Part shown: in pieces, positions 62,348-64,000 of the stretch | How positions within the stretch are numbered: position 1 is the first letter of the stretch | Layout: every line of letters starts with the position of its first letter | Assembly (NCBI RefSeq): GCF_011045115.1 | Contig: NZ_JAAKZG010000002.1 | Location: 248,001 to 312,000 of the forward strand | Direction: 5' to 3' | Origin: Mesorhizobium zhangyense | GTDB lineage: Bacteria > Pseudomonadota > Alphaproteobacteria > Rhizobiales > Rhizobiaceae | Length of the DNA: 64,000 nt | The notes under the pieces: model-generated | Told to the model about the DNA's origin: nothing | What the model saw: only the letters and a program-made list of their open reading frames with translations | The model's database searches: none | Translations under genes and position numbers: made by a program

Positions 62348-63703
62348 ATGGCCCAAACCCGACAATTGCGGCTCGGCGCATTCATGCGCCCGGTCAGTCT
62401 GCACACTGGCGCATGGCGCTATCCCGGCGCCTATCCCGATGCCAATTTCAACTTCGCGCATTTGAAGCGCTTCGCGCAGAGGCTCGAAGGCGCGAAGTTC
62501 GACGCCTTTTTCATGGCCGATCATCTGGCCGTGCTGAACATGCCAATCGAGGCGCTGAAGCGCAGCCACACGGTCACATCCTTTGAACCGTTTACGCTGC
62601 TGTCGGCGCTCGCTGCAGTGACCGATCGCATTGGCCTTGTCGCGACAGCCTCCACTACATTCGACGAGCCCTATCACATTGCCCGCCGTTTTGCCTCGCT
62701 CGATCATATCAGCGGCGGCCGCGCAGGCTGGAACATCGTGACGACGTCCAACCCGGATGCCGCGCTGAACTTCGGCAGGCAGGAGCATGTCGAGCACGGC
62801 GAGCGCTATCGCCGCGCCCGCGAATTCTACGATGTCGTGACCGGGCTGTGGGATAGTTTTGCCGATGATGCCTTTGTCCGCGATGCCGAAAGCGGTCTCT
62901 ATTTCGACCCGTTGAAACTGCATGTCCTCGACCACAAAGGGCCTAGTCTTTCCGTCAGAGGGCCGCTCAACATTGCGCGGTCGCCACAGGGCTGGCCGGT
63001 CATCGTGCAGGCCGGCGCTTCGGAACCGGGTCGGCAACTCGCAGCCGAAACAGCCGAGGTCATTTTTGCCGCGCATGCCGATCTTGCCGCCGGGCAACGT
63101 TTCTACGCCGACGTGAAGGCGAGGGCGGTGAAGGCAGGCCGGTCGCGCGACGACATAAAGATACTGCCCGGCGCTTTTGTCGTCGTTGGCGATACGGTCG
63201 AAGAGGCACGTGCCAAGCGCGCCAAGCTCGACAGCCTGGTCTATTACGAAAGCGGCATCGCTTCGCTGTCGATCGCGATCGGTCACGACGCATCCGGCTT
63301 CGATCCGGATGCACCGCTGCCCGATATTCCCGAAACCAACGCCAGCAAGAGCGGGCGCGAGCGTGTCATCGAACTGGCGCGCGAGGAGGACCTGACGGTC
63401 AGGCAGCTTGCACAGAGGCTCGGCGGCTATTCCGGTCTCGCCTTCGTCGGCACGGCGAAGGCAATAGCCGACGAGATGGAGGAATGGCTGGTGTCGGAAG
63501 GGTCGGACGGGTTCAATGTCATGTTCCCGTTCCTGCCTGCGGGGCTAGATGATTTCGTGGACAAGGTGGTTCCCGAACTGCAGCGCCGCAATATCTTCCG
63601 ACGCGAATACGAAGGTTCGACATTGCGCGAAAACCTCGGCCTGGCCCGGCCGGCAAACCGCTTCTTCGAAGAGGCCCCTGTCGACCGGCGGAAGGCTGTC
63701 TGA
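62348..63703 (+). CDS. LLM-class flavin-dependent monooxygenase, NtaA/SnaA/DszA group
   Basis: A 451-residue monooxygenase with the family start RLGAFMRPVSLHTGAWRYPG, FDAFFMADHLAVLNMP, then SGGRAGWNIVTTSNPDAALN and WPVIVQAGASEPGRQLAAET. These are diagnostic of the nitrilotriacetate, pristinamycin and dibenzothiophene-sulfone monooxygenase group, which use reduced FMN from a separate reductase. No reductase or sulfonate/sulfur transporter gene is next to it in the window. The ATG at 62348 lacks a Shine-Dalgarno; the bases just before it read TCCTCCC. Confidence 0.9.
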   Translation: MAQTRQLRLGAFMRPVSLHTGAWRYPGAYPDANFNFAHLKRFAQRLEGAKFDAFFMADHLAVLNMPIEALKRSHTVTSFEPFTLLSALAAVTDRIGLVATASTTFDEPYHIARRFASLDHISGGRAGWNIVTTSNPDAALNFGRQEHVEHGERYRRAREFYDVVTGLWDSFADDAFVRDAESGLYFDPLKLHVLDHKGPSLSVRGPLNIARSPQGWPVIVQAGASEPGRQLAAETAEVIFAAHADLAAGQRFYADVKARAVKAGRSRDDIKILPGAFVVVGDTVEEARAKRAKLDSLVYYESGIASLSIAIGHDASGFDPDAPLPDIPETNASKSGRERVIELAREEDLTVRQLAQRLGGYSGLAFVGTAKAIADEMEEWLVSEGSDGFNVMFPFLPAGLDDFVDKVVPELQRRNIFRREYEGSTLRENLGLARPANRFFEEAPVDRRKAV

Positions 63704-64000
63704 TGCCGGAAATCGGAATGCCTGTTCGCCCCCCAACGTGTATCAGCTTCGGATCGTATCCCGGATAACGAGGTAAAATCTCCGCGCATCTCTCGATCAA
63801 GCCAGAGACCTTGCCGAGACCGCTTGCGCGGGTCGCGCGCCGCCACCCGATCGAGAACGCCATGGCGGATGGCGCGCTCGTTCCCGTCTTGCTTGACCAG
63901 GGTGTCGCCTCAATCGCGACATCAAGCGCTTTGGCAATACGATTGCGTCAGCAATCGAAGTTTTGGTTCGCTTAATCGATTAGGCTTGACTAATCAATTA
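63704..64000. other. Intergenic region to window end
   Basis: About 300 bases with no convincing gene. A minus-strand frame over 63519-63863 lies mostly inside the monooxygenase gene and looks like a shadow. A palindrome lies at the very end. Confidence 0.4.
63972..64000. promoter_or_regulatory. Near-perfect inverted repeat at window end
   Basis: TTAATCGATTAG and CTAATCAATTA flank GCTTGA with a single mismatch. It is AT-rich and unlike a terminator, so it is a candidate operator for a gene beyond the window. Confidence 0.35.

Noticed and set aside
63519-63863. 114-aa minus-strand frame at the end of the monooxygenase gene
   Set aside because: Most of it lies antisense to conserved monooxygenase codons and nothing in the free part is recognisable.

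Overview
The window reads as chromosomal DNA from a high-GC alphaproteobacterium of the order Hyphomicrobiales (Rhizobiales), most like Mesorhizobium or a close relative. The basis is gene content and family resemblance (short-form HisG with HisZ, OxyR/KatG pair, DUF2778 and DUF1127 proteins, an AbcR-like small RNA, dispersed rhizobial palindromic repeats). No rRNA, tRNA or CRISPR array was recognised.

Layout. 0-10 kb: the end of a glutamine amidotransferase, small unknowns, a PPP-type phosphatase, then a 2-hydroxyacid oxidation locus. This has lldD and a FadR-type regulator on the minus strand, diverging from glcD-glcE-glcF across an intergenic region with two perfect palindromes. The glc operon is interrupted by a Vsr-like DUF559 nuclease gene sitting between inverted palindromic repeats, and by a small membrane protein gene. 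10-20 kb: tag, two different L,D-transpeptidases, a DUF1801 protein, a FolD whose cyclohydrolase lysine is replaced by Gln, a patch of small unknown genes with repeated leader sequences (13.6-15.3 kb), a PdxI-like aldo/keto reductase and its divergent LysR gene. 20-33 kb: a 1.3 kb repeat-rich and structured intergenic stretch, hisS-hisZ-hisG, oxyR divergent from katG, an RsmB-like methyltransferase, a thioesterase, an MTA/SAH nucleosidase and guaA.

33-53 kb: an accessory catabolic block lying between the 3' end of guaA and a decayed tyrosine integrase. It encodes a complete predicted route from glycine betaine to glycine: Rieske oxygenase and reductase (GbcA/GbcB-like) for betaine to dimethylglycine, a dimethylglycine dehydrogenase-like flavoprotein, heterotetrameric sarcosine oxidase SoxBDAG, and PurU to recycle one-carbon-loaded folate. 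A peptide-family ABC transporter with a fused double ATPase lies between the sox genes and the Rieske genes. A TetR and a LysR regulator sit at divergent promoters. The substrate (betaine or a related N-methylated amine) is inferred.

53-64 kb: a small protein with a paralogue at 17.7 kb, a Crp/Fnr regulator, a soluble multi-PAS hybrid histidine kinase with a downstream OmpR-type response regulator, a repeat-containing secreted protein, a DUF1127 protein overlapping an alpha/beta-hydrolase that lacks its nucleophile, a 2-oxoglutarate/Fe(II) oxygenase, a strong candidate for an AbcR-family small RNA with CUCCUCCC in a hairpin loop, and a flavin-dependent monooxygenase.
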